A model generated the notes under the pieces. The model was not told the origin of the DNA. It ran no database searches and saw only the letters and a list, made by a program, of their open reading frames with translations. 64,000 bases of DNA. Origin: Bombyx mori. Its lineage: Eukaryota; Arthropoda; Insecta; Lepidoptera; Bombycidae. The position numbers were made by a program, and so were the translations under genes. Shown here piece after piece: positions 10,701 through 20,769 of this stretch. Location: positions 7,998,001 through 8,062,000 of the forward strand of contig NC_085123.1 in assembly GCF_030269925.1 (NCBI RefSeq). The letters run 5' to 3'. Each line of letters starts with the position of its first letter. Within the stretch, counting starts at the first letter, position 1.

Positions 10701-12707
10701 CGTGATTGTGGTAAGATTAAATGCTCCTGCAATACACCAGCTGCAGCCACTAATCAACCGACACAGGCCACAAGCGAACCGGACCTAAAGCCAGATAGGA
10801 TCCCCAATAATTATGAATTGACCAAAAGTGATTCCGTGGAATACAGAAAACCTAGACTGTATACGCGACAATTCTCGGGCCCTGAGAATACGAGTGACGT
10901 TTCAGTGAAACAGCCTCATTGTCCGCAAAGAGCTTCGGAGCAGCCGTTTGCGCGTTCGACGCAAGGCGAAAATGGGAAGTTGCGAAAATCCTTTGCCGTG
11001 CGTTCGCGTGAGGGATTAGAAAACATCTTAAGTTTTGCATCTATGAGAAAAAATCATGACCAAGGAAAACTCAAGCAAACGTCGAAATAATAAAATTCAC
11101 AATTTTTATTTATTTCGATTTCAATCCAAGCTTTATTCGAACAAAACGTACATTTATTTCAATAGCATAAAGTTTTATGTGTAGGTTAATTTGTTAATAT
11201 TGATAACGTATAATTATAGCCTTACCGCCTAACTGTAGTGATGATAAAGTGTGAGTGAGTGAGTCTGGTAACGAACTCTGTGACCTATGCCATAAAAAAT
11301 CTGAGTTTGTTGCGCAGTGCGGAGTAGTGACCTACTTAACCTACCTAGCGATTGCTAGTAGCCCAAGGGGTTATTCCAGCTACGCGCGTACGGGTAGGTG
11401 AGCTCACGGGCTTAACCTCAGAGAATTTTCTAACACTAGCCCTAGCAAAAGCAGTGTTTCGCAGAGTCTACCACCGTATCGGAATCGCGACCCACTGAGA
11501 AGATCCGGCGAGAAACTGTGCTTAGTGCGAGTTTTTTAACGTTCTCGATAGCGTAAAAGCTAACCCAATTTCGTATGCAGTTGGAACAGCGCCCCTAACG
11601 GCAAAGGAAGGCAAACGATCCCCTTCCATACTAATATGAGCTAACTTTTACGCTATCGAAACCGTTAAAAAACTCACACTAAGCACACTGAGTGGGCTGG
11701 GTAGTAATGTTGAGCTCCACACGACATATGTACTTGCGACAATTATTTCATATTATACAACAACAAACACATACCCATGTGGTCAGTTGTTTTATTGTGC
11801 TCAAGCACATCTTAATACAGCACAAGAAATTGTATCCAAATTAGATGAGAAATAATTGTGGAGTTAGTCGTGTACAAACTCATAATAAGTTAATGATCAT
11901 AAATATATATATGTAATCGATTTAGTGTTTGTCATAGACAAATGTGACGTCACTACGCCTCCCTCTGGGCTCACAAACATCAAATTCAAGAATGGTTACC
12001 CGGTTATGGGCATGTAGAAAAAATTGGTTTATAATAATATGATAAACACATAATATTTAAGTATTTCATAAGTAGTTTCAATGTGGCCATTATAACTATT
12101 TGTATTTTAAGCCTTGTGTAGTATAATCTATTATATATGAGTCGACTATTATCAAAGCCGGCAATGTGACTTTTGGACAATTATTGGTAAATCAGAAAAA
12201 CGAATTATTGACTTTGTATTCCATTGGCAGTCACAAAACTCTTCTGAACGACATCTTAGATAAATAACAGGTTAAGTATTAACCTTTATTTAATGCAGGT
12301 TTTGAACCGTATTCTTTGAAGGAGACGATTATATTCAAATCAATCTGTATTGACATATCAATAATATTTTTTTGTCCAAATGAACAGATTGCCACCTTTG
12401 ATAATAGACGACTCATATAGTAGATTGGTAATAACATCTTTCGTTTAGTCTTCGCAGGTAAAGGGTTAATTCTAAACGTTTTCGCTTCGCTTCTTCTATT
12501 GGTTTTCAACAAGTGGTGGTTAAAATTACACATTTTCCATTCCTTTCACTTACTAATATTAACGTCACATTCATGTATGAAATTTTCTCATTGTAGGCTT
12601 TGGAATCGAAATTAGCATCGTGTCGTGGTACAGTTAGACCTAAAGAGCATTCACCAAACACGACCTCGGAAGTCAATAAGGACTACAGATGTGTACTCAA
12701 GAATTAA
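7718..12707 (+). CDS. nudE: NudE/NDEL1-like dynein-LIS1 cofactor
   Basis: Seven coding exons: 7718-7791, 7875-8028, 8496-8632, 8873-9009, 9238-9393, 9629-9711, 12597-12707, giving 283 residues with every phase consistent. The first donor is the less common AA|GTGTGT. Residues from about 15 to 190 form the long N-terminal coiled coil of the family (heptad-rich E/Q/L/K; start [18 protein letters not shown]). This is the part that dimerises and binds LIS1. The conserved C-terminal block [28 protein letters not shown] spans the last intron and is the NudE/NDEL1 hallmark. The protein recruits and regulates cytoplasmic dynein at centrosomes, kinetochores and in neurons. It is slightly shorter than vertebrate NDE1/NDEL1 (about 340 residues). 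The 2.9-kb last intron contains another possible terminal exon, annotated separately. Candidate poly(A) signals AATAAA are at 14017 and 14059. Confidence 0.92.
10683..11090 (+). CDS. nudE: Candidate alternative terminal exon of nudE
   Basis: An open frame of 135 codons plus stop lies inside the last nudE intron. A good acceptor (TTGCTTGCAG) ends at 10682 and is in phase 0, exactly matching the phase-0 donor after exon 6 (9711). Splicing 9711 to 10683 would give a 382-residue protein in which [10 protein letters not shown] and the normal tail are replaced. The new tail starts [17 protein letters not shown], a CX2CX4CXC cluster typical of small metal-binding knuckles, followed by a polar, S/R/Q-rich low-complexity stretch. 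An AATAAA overlaps the stop codon at 11089. The frame also opens upstream at an ATG (10641), so a separate small gene or a chance ORF are the alternatives. I do not recognise the tail. Confidence 0.5.
   Translation, partial: LERFLCRDCGKIKCSCNTPAAATNQPTQATSEPDLKPDRIPNNYELTKSDSVEYRKPRLYTRQFSGPENTSDVSVKQPHCPQRASEQPFARSTQGENGKLRKSFAVRSREGLENILSFASMRKNHDQGKLKQTSK
11330..11725 (+). repeat. Interspersed repeat split by a MITE
   Basis: 11330-11515 and 11691-11725 are two parts of one repeat (GGAATCGCGACCCACTGAG ... GGCGAGAAACT | GAGTGGGCTGGG). They are interrupted by the palindromic MITE at 11516-11690. Related text occurs at 28455-28570 and 57600-57690. Confidence 0.65.
11516..11690. mobile_element. 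Palindromic MITE (GTGCTTAGTGCGAG family), copy 1
   Basis: Terminal inverted repeats of about 50 bp: GTGCTTAGTGCGAGTTTTTT at the left, AAAAAACTCACACTAAGCAC at the right, both followed inward by CGATAGCGTAAAAG or its complement. The centre holds GGAACAGCGCCCCTAACGGC. Other copies are at 16256, 39180/39664, 43060 and 48657. Confidence 0.8.
12117..12432. mobile_element. TIR element (~315 bp)
   Basis: 12117-12190 and 12360-12432 are imperfect inverted repeats of about 65-70 bp; shared parts include ATGAGTCG, CTATTATCAAAG, GGCAAT and TTTGGACAA. The interior has no coding capacity. It is a non-autonomous DNA transposon in the last nudE intron. Confidence 0.6.
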
Positions 12708-14259
12708 GAGAATCCGTAACGCCATCCATTCATCTACATTTTTTGTGTCTGCAACAGGCCGCCGCAACTCTGGCTTGTGTTATAGTGTGATATTATATTA
12801 AATACATATATCAATCAGATCAAACGAACGTATATTGCTTCAAGTTGTCGTTAATACTAAATATTCATGAAAAAATTAAAATCTGTGATCGTCTAATCAC
12901 ATTTTCCTAATATACTAATAATATCTGTGATGATCAAATAGTTAAGTATCGGATGTGTTGAACGATGTGTTTTTGGCCTACCCACCGCAGATCCGACAGG
13001 ACTGCAGCACGCCTTGTAGTGAATAGCTTCGACACATTGTGGTGTTTCTTGTATGGTACTTGTGCGCGTGTGGATTGTATGACAATCATTACTGATAAGA
13101 ATTCAGCAAGTTTAGGATTCCCTCCAGTCGCACGAAAGTCAAGAGAGTCATCGCTAAGAAAACACGCTAGTGTTGATGAAGGAGTATTTAATAATAACTT
13201 CAATATGAATTTTTTGTAAGTCATTGTAAATGGGCATATAAAATTATTTTCGAAAGTGATTTAGTGTAAATAATATCGTACGTGATCGGAGTAAGTATGT
13301 TTGAAATCGGTATTCTGATAATTCTTTGTAAAAGTATTTACTATATAAAATTGATTTTTATTATATCATAATATGCATTAGCGAGTTATATTGTTCGTTC
13401 TACTTTTCAAAAATATATAGTAATTCTTAAAAGAAGAAGAATGCAATCCAAAATTACATCGACGTTTTCAAATTTCCGAGTAAAAAAATTTCGTCGTCTT
13501 TATACCGTAATGGAAACCTTTGAAATATTTAATAGTATGATCTTGAAACGTTCCACGGCCATCCTATGAACTTTATCGTAACTAACCCAACTTGCATGCA
13601 TGTTTATGTTGATATTTTCATTCGTTAGCATGGAAATACAATTAATACTTACTGAAATGTACTGGTTTTTATCATACTCGAATATTATTTATGAAAAATA
13701 ACAAAAATTAGAAGTGCTATAATTTTATAGCCGTTTGTCCCAAGTAATCTTTTGTAACAATCATACAAATATGCTCATAAGGTTTAGGTACGTAAAAAGC
13801 AATGTTAAATTTAATAACTGACAAGTCTTGCCTTAAAATGTTAATCATTTGAAGTTTATATGTAGATGCATAATGTTATATACCTACATAATGTTATTTC
13901 AGATTACATTTACTTTGGAAGTTGCATTCCGTTTCATTTTCAATAATATCACTGGACTGCAAATTTAGAATTAGTTTTATATTAATTTTTGTCTTCGTAA
14001 CAGGTGTTTTTATTTAAATAAATTCTGAATCATATCCTAAGTTTTAGTGGTACGTTTAAATAAAATTTGGTTTAGGATTTTTACAATTGTACGATATCTG
14101 TGTATTTGCCCAGTTTTGCTGCAAATCGTTTTGTAAAGTAAGCATTTATGCATTCACGCGTGTGGTGACCAACAATTTTATTTTTTGCGCAATATTAAAT
14201 ATTGAGATATTAAAAAAAAACTTGATAATAAATCAAATTGTTTTATTTAACAGCAGTCT
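12708..14259 (+). other. nudE 3' flank / probable 3' UTR, convergent with PIG-Q
   Basis: No credible exon is visible. AATAAA motifs at 14017-14022 and 14059-14064 could end the nudE transcript. On the minus strand an AATAAA lies at 14247-14242, 13 bases past the PIG-Q stop, so the two 3' ends probably come within about 200 bp of each other. The open frames here (for example 12965-13219) have no codon or family signal. Confidence 0.45.
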
Positions 14260-17200
14260 TTATACAATTTGTTTTCCAACTAGAACATTGGATAATAGAT
14301 TGGTCCATTCAAGATTTTTCGGTTTTTCAACGGGCGGTCTGAACATGGCTACCAAATCTGTTAAGGATTTGCTCAACAATTGCACCTCCACAACTAAAGG
14401 TGAGTTTCTACCATTCACTCTTTCTATTAAAACGTTTCCTGCAAATAATTGTTTATAATTAAAATGCACTTTTACGGCGCTGCCAGCCGTCACTCATTTT
14501 TGACATTAAATCAACATGTAGTAAAACATTGCGAGCCAGGCAGCCTGACGAATAAGTCTTGTGGTTAGTAGGTAACTAAATTCTATCCAAGAAATATGCA
14601 TCTTATCCTAGTTAAAAGGCAATGAGAGCTAAATCATTACATTGGCCTGGTGGATAGTGTGTCTGGCTATTGTACCTATGGGTCCGGGTATGGTTCCCTG
14701 TTGGGTTTCAATTTACGTTATATGCATTTTCTAGTTGGTGCACTTATTCTCATCTAGTCTTGGCCAATATCAATAATAATATAATCATAGCTTACATGTA
14801 GATTATTCAACTTAGAACATTTTTATATTTTGATTACATACACCTATTAATACTGTTTTTTTTATTGTGTTCATTGAAGTTATATGATTAGGTATCCGTA
14901 GCAATGGATAGGATAAAACGGGATCATTGCGCGGCAGTCAGCTTGGTATGGTACTACTAGGTTTCGTACTAATTGCGACAAGTTAATAAAAATAAGCAAC
15001 ATTGTTTTACCTGCTACTTTTGGCGATTTTAACACCCAGAGGGATATCACATAAAACGGGAATGTTTGTATAATGTAGATCAGCTGCGCTAATATATACT
15101 GAAGCGCCAGAGATAGTATTCTAAACTGAAAATGAACGATTGTATCTATTATACATATTATTATCATACATAAAAGTTACTATGTAGTCATAAATTTCAT
15201 AATAAATATTCAATACCAGTGTAAACACAATATAATACAATGCTGTTGTGGGCAGCAAAAGCAACAATATTGTAAAAGCCACGGTTCCTACAAATAATTC
15301 TTGATTCGTATATTCACAAGAGTCTATGCTGCCCCTCAGTGGATTGTATTTGCGACCAACGAAGAGTCTCAACAATGCAATCAGACCTGATATTTGCATG
15401 TTAAGCAATCTGAAATTTAAGAAATATTTATTTATTAATAGGTTAGCATTAGGTTATGCATTTTTTATTCATCTTTTTAGTTCTCACCTTGCAGCATAAA
15501 CATAGATGCAATATGAATGAAACGTTGCAATGCATATCATATCCGAAATCACTGCTATTTGAAACGTGAGCCCTAAATAACCCACATATCGGTAGACCTG
15601 TAGTATTAAGTCAAGTTTTTCTCCCGAAACATCTGAAATTACGTTAATAAAATCATAAAAAAAGTGTGAAAAGAACTAATACAACTATTCATCATTTTAT
15701 AAACTGAAAACGAGTAGAAATACCACCACCCCGCCTATTTCTGCCGTGAAGCAATAATGCGTTTCGGTTTGAAGGGTGGGGTAGCTGTTGTAACTATACT
15801 GAGACCTTAGAACTTATATCTCTAGGTGGGTGGCGCATTTACGTTGTGGATGTTTATGGGCTCCAGTAACCACTTAACAGCAAGTGGGCTGTGAGCTCGT
15901 CCACCCATCCAAGGACTCAAAAAAAATGATTGAAATGTTTTGTTTTCTTAATAATTTGAGTTTTTATGGCTTATTTGAATGGACGAGCTCACGACCCACC
16001 TGGTGTTAAGCGATTACCGGAGTCCAAATACACATCGACAACGTAAATTATTATACCTTCAGAGGCTAGTTCCGAGTCTTTGTTTTATAATACAGTAGGT
16101 GCTTATAATACCATAGCAATTAAGACTTGGACTTTTCATGGTGAGCAAAGGTATTTACGTTTAGGTATCTAGATTTAAGTTACTACTTAAAAACAGATCG
16201 GCCCTGAAAACTTCTGCGTTTACTCAATATGGTGGCGACATCTGCGCTGTAGAATCTGTGTGCTTAGTGTGAGTTTTTTAACGTTCTCGATAGCGTAAAA
16301 GTTAGCTCATATTTGTATGGAATGGGGTCGTTTACGCACGTTTGCCGTTAGGGGCGCTGTTCCAACTACAAAATTGGCTTAACTCTTACGGTATCGAGAG
16401 CGTTAAGAAACTCGCACTAAGCACACTGGACGCTGATAACTAATACCATCAGATAATTCGCGAGCTCGTCTGATAGAGAAATAAAAAATTCAATGCACAG
16501 CCGAACACAAACTTGATTGTAATAACTACCATCATTTTTGATAGATATGATATGGCGAATTTTAAGCATAACTGTAAATCATATTTACCTAAAAACAGCC
16601 ACCACAGCTGAACGTGGTAAGAAAAATATTTTCCTAACATTTTGTTGAAAGCATTATTCAACTTCAAACCCACTGGTGCACCCATTAACCATTTTAACAA
16701 TGAATAAAGTGAATTTATTAACCTCTGCAAGAAAAATAACGAAACCAATAATTTTACAAAAGTTAATAATTTAACGATAAATATTGTGCTAAAATTAAAA
16801 AATATCAACTTTCTACTACTATCGCAATCAGAATATTGGACGAAAAAGGACGTATTGTATTGGTATAAAACTATTGTATTGTCATCAGCTCTTGATATGT
16901 GTACAGATTTTTAAGTTTTTGAACATTTAAAATTGGTTACATAATATATAGGGTCACAGTAAATTTAATAAAAGCGTGTGAAAAAAAGGGGTGTGTTATA
17001 TCAATGGCGATTTTTACACATATCAACAGCCAAGTTTTTTTTGACATAGAAGGGTCGGCTCACAGCTCACTCAGTATTAAGTGTTTACTGAAAGCCATTA
17101 GACATCATGTGACCCTCCAAGACATGGGGTCAAAGTCTCAGCTGTATTTTCAAATGGTAGACACCCTATGAACCTGAACTTGATCTTTAGTTTTATTTAC

Positions 17201-18875
17201 ATGTAATTTACACATATTTACTAGTAATTTTTATGTGACATACACATAGTACGAAAAGACAAACTTTTTAATATTAATAATAAAAATATAAAATAATATA
17301 TATATGTACTCTTTGTTTAGGATTTTTATACACCTTTAAACTGTCAGGAAGCATTTTTTATTCTTTTTCATTAAGTAGCTACTAAAATTAGCTTTTGTGC
17401 TATCAATATTTTTTTAAATTAGTTGTTTCTCCTAATGTGTACATAGTAACAAAGAAAAAATGGGAGATTATAAATTAAAATTAAATTTGAGTGGTCATTA
17501 ATTAGTACCCAATTATGTTTGAATCTTAATCATTGGGAAAATTAGTGATTTTTATTAATAAATAATGTTAATCCTAATAAATAAAATACTTAATAGCTGT
17601 TTCCTCTTGTGTACTTACCTCGAGCATGCCCATTAGTAATGAGCTAATGCTGTGGATGTCTCCTAACAGCAGTTGCAATAAGATACAGCCTAATATCACA
17701 TCGGCTATTATTGCCAATATTAAATTACCTTGTTTTATTGTAACCTGAAATTGTCATCTTTTTAAATAAACAAGTACTAATATTTCATTCTAAGCATTGT
17801 AGATTCTGTAATCAATTTTCTGTTTCTAATTGTCTGGTAAATTGAATATCAATTGATCTTTATAAAAACTTAACTTTACAAAGCAGTCTCCTAATTATTG
17901 TATTCAAACTATTAATACTACTATTTTCTTGTTGTTAATCTGATTTTACACTTTTATATTTATGATAATAAAAGTTTAATAACTAGTTAGAATAATTTAT
18001 GAATTTTCAAGTGGTAGAGGCTGCCTTTAATCGTTTTTAACTTGAACTCAAAAATTAGCAGTAAAACATTGGTGTGAACTTCAACAACATCTCATGAAGT
18101 CCTCAATTGAACTCGGTTGGAAGTGGAGGGTAAAAAGTAACTGTTACTAGACAAGAGATCTTTCTTACAGAAATCACAATGTGCCACAGACTACTGCACT
18201 GGTATTGTATTCACACAAAAATAAGCAAATAATTAAGCTTAGAATTAATGTCTTTTTTTTTTAAAGATTGAGTATCATTGTCATTTTTCTTTATTGTTTA
18301 ATTATTTTAGTAAAACTTACTTTTTTATTTGTCTTTGCAGAAATTATAAGCCATTGAATTAGTTGATAGTAAACATAGATGTGTTGTAGAAACATTGAAT
18401 TTGATAACCACGGTACTTTCACATTGTTTAAATCACATTCTTTACATTGTTTTTCATTTTGTTCCTCGTATATCAATCTTTTTAGTTTAGTGAATGGTGT
18501 AAAATCGATTGGGGTTTGTGATTCTTTAATTTTATAGTGGTCATATAGTAACACAATACTGTTTTCTGCAGATATCTCGATGCCATCAATTATTAATAAA
18601 TTGACTTTATGAAATTTAAGATCCAATATCATATAATTTTTAAAGCTCTGTGTTTTAGCTAGCATTGTTTCAAAACAATGTCCATGTATTCTTATTTGAT
18701 TTTCCCTTTCTTTTTTGTTGCTTTCTATTGCAGACGTTCTTAAAGATAGTTTATCGTACAGTTTTGTAATATAGATACTTATTACATGTTGATCTTTCTC
18801 AACGTAACCACTGAAACATACGCAGCTATTTTTGGGGAAAATTGGAAAAAAAATATTGACGGGTTGACTCTTCAT
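14260..18875 (-). CDS. PIGQ: PIG-Q / GPI1, subunit of the GPI N-acetylglucosaminyltransferase
   Basis: Seven coding exons on the minus strand: 18875-18321, 17744-17619, 16724-16589, 15632-15488, 15409-15217, 15125-15011, 14393-14260, giving 467 residues with all phases consistent. The GPI-GlcNAc transferase complex adds GlcNAc to phosphatidylinositol on the cytosolic face of the ER, the first step of GPI-anchor synthesis; PIG-Q stabilises the complex. The N-terminal half is in the single large first exon and is poorly conserved. The conserved part starts with KWLMGAPVGLKLNNAFNKML, continues with several membrane segments, and contains DSCEYTNQELFVGTVAFT and LLPTTALYYIVFTL, which are signature stretches of the family. 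The 91-bp intron 15216-15126 uses a weak GTATTG donor but joins VFTL to FRILSLALQ exactly as in the family. Vertebrate PIG-Q is longer, mainly at the N-terminus. Confidence 0.92.
14640..14735 (+). repeat. Degenerate tRNA-derived SINE scrap
   Basis: GCCTGGTGGATAGTGTGTCT followed about 30 bases later by GGTATGGTTCCCTGTTGGG resembles worn A and B boxes of a tRNA-like promoter. It lies in the last PIG-Q intron. It is too degraded to name. Confidence 0.3.
15719..15925 (+). mobile_element. Bm1 SINE, 5'-truncated
   Basis: Plus-strand Bm1 body from ACCACCACCCCGCCTATTTC to CGTCCACCCATCC and an A-rich tail. It is in the PIG-Q intron between the exons at 15632 and 16589. Confidence 0.85.
15975..16060 (-). 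mobile_element. Bm1 fragment
   Basis: Short minus-strand piece (GGACGAGCTCACGACCCACC ... GACAACGTAAATT) about 50 bp from the preceding plus-strand copy, so the two lie tail to tail. Confidence 0.7.
16256..16430. mobile_element. Palindromic MITE, copy 2
   Basis: Near-complete copy of the GTGCTTAGTG family, with TIRs GTGTGCTTAGTGTGAG and CTCGCACTAAGCACAC. The interior GTTTGCCGTTAGGGGCGCTG is the complement of copy 1's centre, so the element is inverted relative to copy 1. Confidence 0.8.
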
Positions 18876-19325
18876 TGTTAAGTGTTGAATATTTCAGAAA
18901 ACTAGGCAACCGTTTGTGAACATATTTAAATATTTAAGCATTTTTATATATTAATTCATGTGTACACAGACATAATTGAGATAGTAAAATTATTAGGTCT
19001 GTATCTATTAGTTTAATTTTTTTTCCTTTATAATTAAGCTGTGATTTATGAGGGAAAACACTAGGTACTTCGGTGTTCGTATCCTTAGTAGGAATTATTT
19101 AAATTTATAACTATATCAGCTTTTAGGAGAGAGAAATTTCACACATATTCTCAATTAATCTCAATATTTTTACTTTTTGGTAAAGTTGATGTCAAATTAA
19201 AACGTCAAATGTCAATTGTGAAATTAGCTGTACTTTGAAGTATTAGTAATAGTATTTTTCGGGCTGACAAGGCAAAGGTGTCATACCAGACAGTCTAATT
19301 TTTTTTATATTTATATAACTGATAC

Positions 19326-19925
19326 AATAGGTTGGGGAAAAGTCTTTTTGCTTTTTAATATATATGAACTTGTAATAAAATCTCTTTGGCTATTTTGTAT
19401 CTAGCTGGTTTTGGTACCATTAAAAGTTTAAATTTTAAAGAAGATAATTCCAAATTCAAATTAGGAAAATGTGTGATTTTTATTTATTTTTCGTACTGTC
19501 AAAATTAAAGAAGAAATTCGATATATTTTAAATTTTTTCTACAAAAAAGGTCAAAATGCAAAGCAAGCCGCGAAAAAAATTTGCGATGTATAAGGGCCTA
19601 GTGCAGTGTCTGTGAGAGTAGCACAAATTTGGTTTAAGCGTTTTCAATCCGGAAATTTTGATGTCAAAGATGCACATCGCTCTGGTCGCCCTATTACGGA
19701 TAAAATGGATGCCATTTTTAAAAAGTAAAGCAAGATCGGTATATCAGTAGCTACGACGTAGCTGAAAAATTGGAAATTGACCACAAAACAGTTTTGGCGC
19801 ATTTGATAAAAACTGGGTACACAAAAAAGCTCGATATTTGCTCGATATTACCTGACGAGCTCACTGAAAGAAACCTAATGAACCGTGTACTCATTTGCGG
19901 CTTCCAACCCCTTCACCTGAAAGAG
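19326..19925 (+). pseudogene. Truncated mariner-family transposon
   Basis: A terminus-like TAGGTTGGGGAAAAGTCTTT is followed at 19500-19900 by broken transposase coding: AKQAAKKICDV, then VRVAQIWFKRFQSGNFDVKD, SGRPITDKMDAIF, DVAEKLEIDHKTVLAHL and ELTERNLMNRVLIC. This is the DNA-binding half of a mariner transposase. Stops and at least one frameshift interrupt it, and the catalytic DDD half and the 3' terminus are missing. Confidence 0.8.
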
Positions 19926-20315
19926 TACCTATTTTTTTGAAGTGAAACTTCTTTAGAATCTTTTTTATAAGTTTTACTTCTACCGTGTGTGACTTGCACT
20001 AGACATCCACTAATAAAAATAATAAATAAAATTTTTATTTGATTTGAATACTTGCATAAACACACTTTTTTTTTAAAGCTGGGGTCGCTGAGGAATCCAT
20101 TTACGGATACCCGGTTGAGAGGGGATAACAGACCCGATGATGCTGGACTATAATAACGTAATATAACTGAAAAATATCTATTACTGGTATATACCTTTGC
20201 GAACTGTAAATAAGGGTCAATATCTGTAGAGAACTAGAGACGTAGGAGATTACATTGGTAGCATTAGTTTTTTACTATTTTACACTACAGTTAAAAATAT
20301 TCTGTACGTTCTTTA

Positions 20316-20442
20316 GATGGATGGACGAGCTCACAGCTCACCTGGTGTTAAGTAGTTACTGGAGTCCATAGACATCTACAACGTAAAAGTTCAAAGGTCT
20401 TAGTATAGGTGGGGTGGTGGTATCTACCCGTGCGGATGTACG
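20316..20442 (-). mobile_element. Bm1 fragment with internal deletion
   Basis: Minus-strand Bm1 from GATGGATGGACGAGCTCACA to CTACCCGTGCGGA. A stretch of about 90 bp (the CCCACCCTTCAAACCGAAAC block) is absent. Confidence 0.8.
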
Positions 20443-20769
20443 TTCATGTGGGTTGTAATTTTATGTTATTTCATTTTAATTTAATTTAATTTCTACCGAT
20501 TAGACTCGGTCTATTGGAAAAAAGAAAATTTCATTGTATGGGCTTTATTCCTTTCGCCTGTCAAAGTGAGCGCAAGAAAAATATCTTTATGGATACCACC
20601 ATTTTGATTTTGCCATTTGCCAAATTATGGGAATCGTAGACAGCGCCAGTGAAAAGAATAGTAGAAATTAGGTTGAAATCTTTGGATTTCACTACTGATC
20701 AGATTTATTCTATCAACTTCTGCTGTCTGATTATCTGTAAAACATTCACAAAAGGCATTAGACTTGAAA

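Larger units (their letters stand above)
18876..20769. other. Divergent intergenic region between PIG-Q and Luc7
   Basis: 1.9 kb between two divergent start codons. It holds a mariner remnant (19326-19925) and a Bm1 fragment (20316-20440). The promoters presumably lie at the two edges; no specific element could be placed. Confidence 0.45.

Noticed and set aside
12965..13224. Overlapping 84- and 96-residue frames downstream of nudE
   Set aside because: Open on both strands with no family signal; probably within the nudE 3' UTR.
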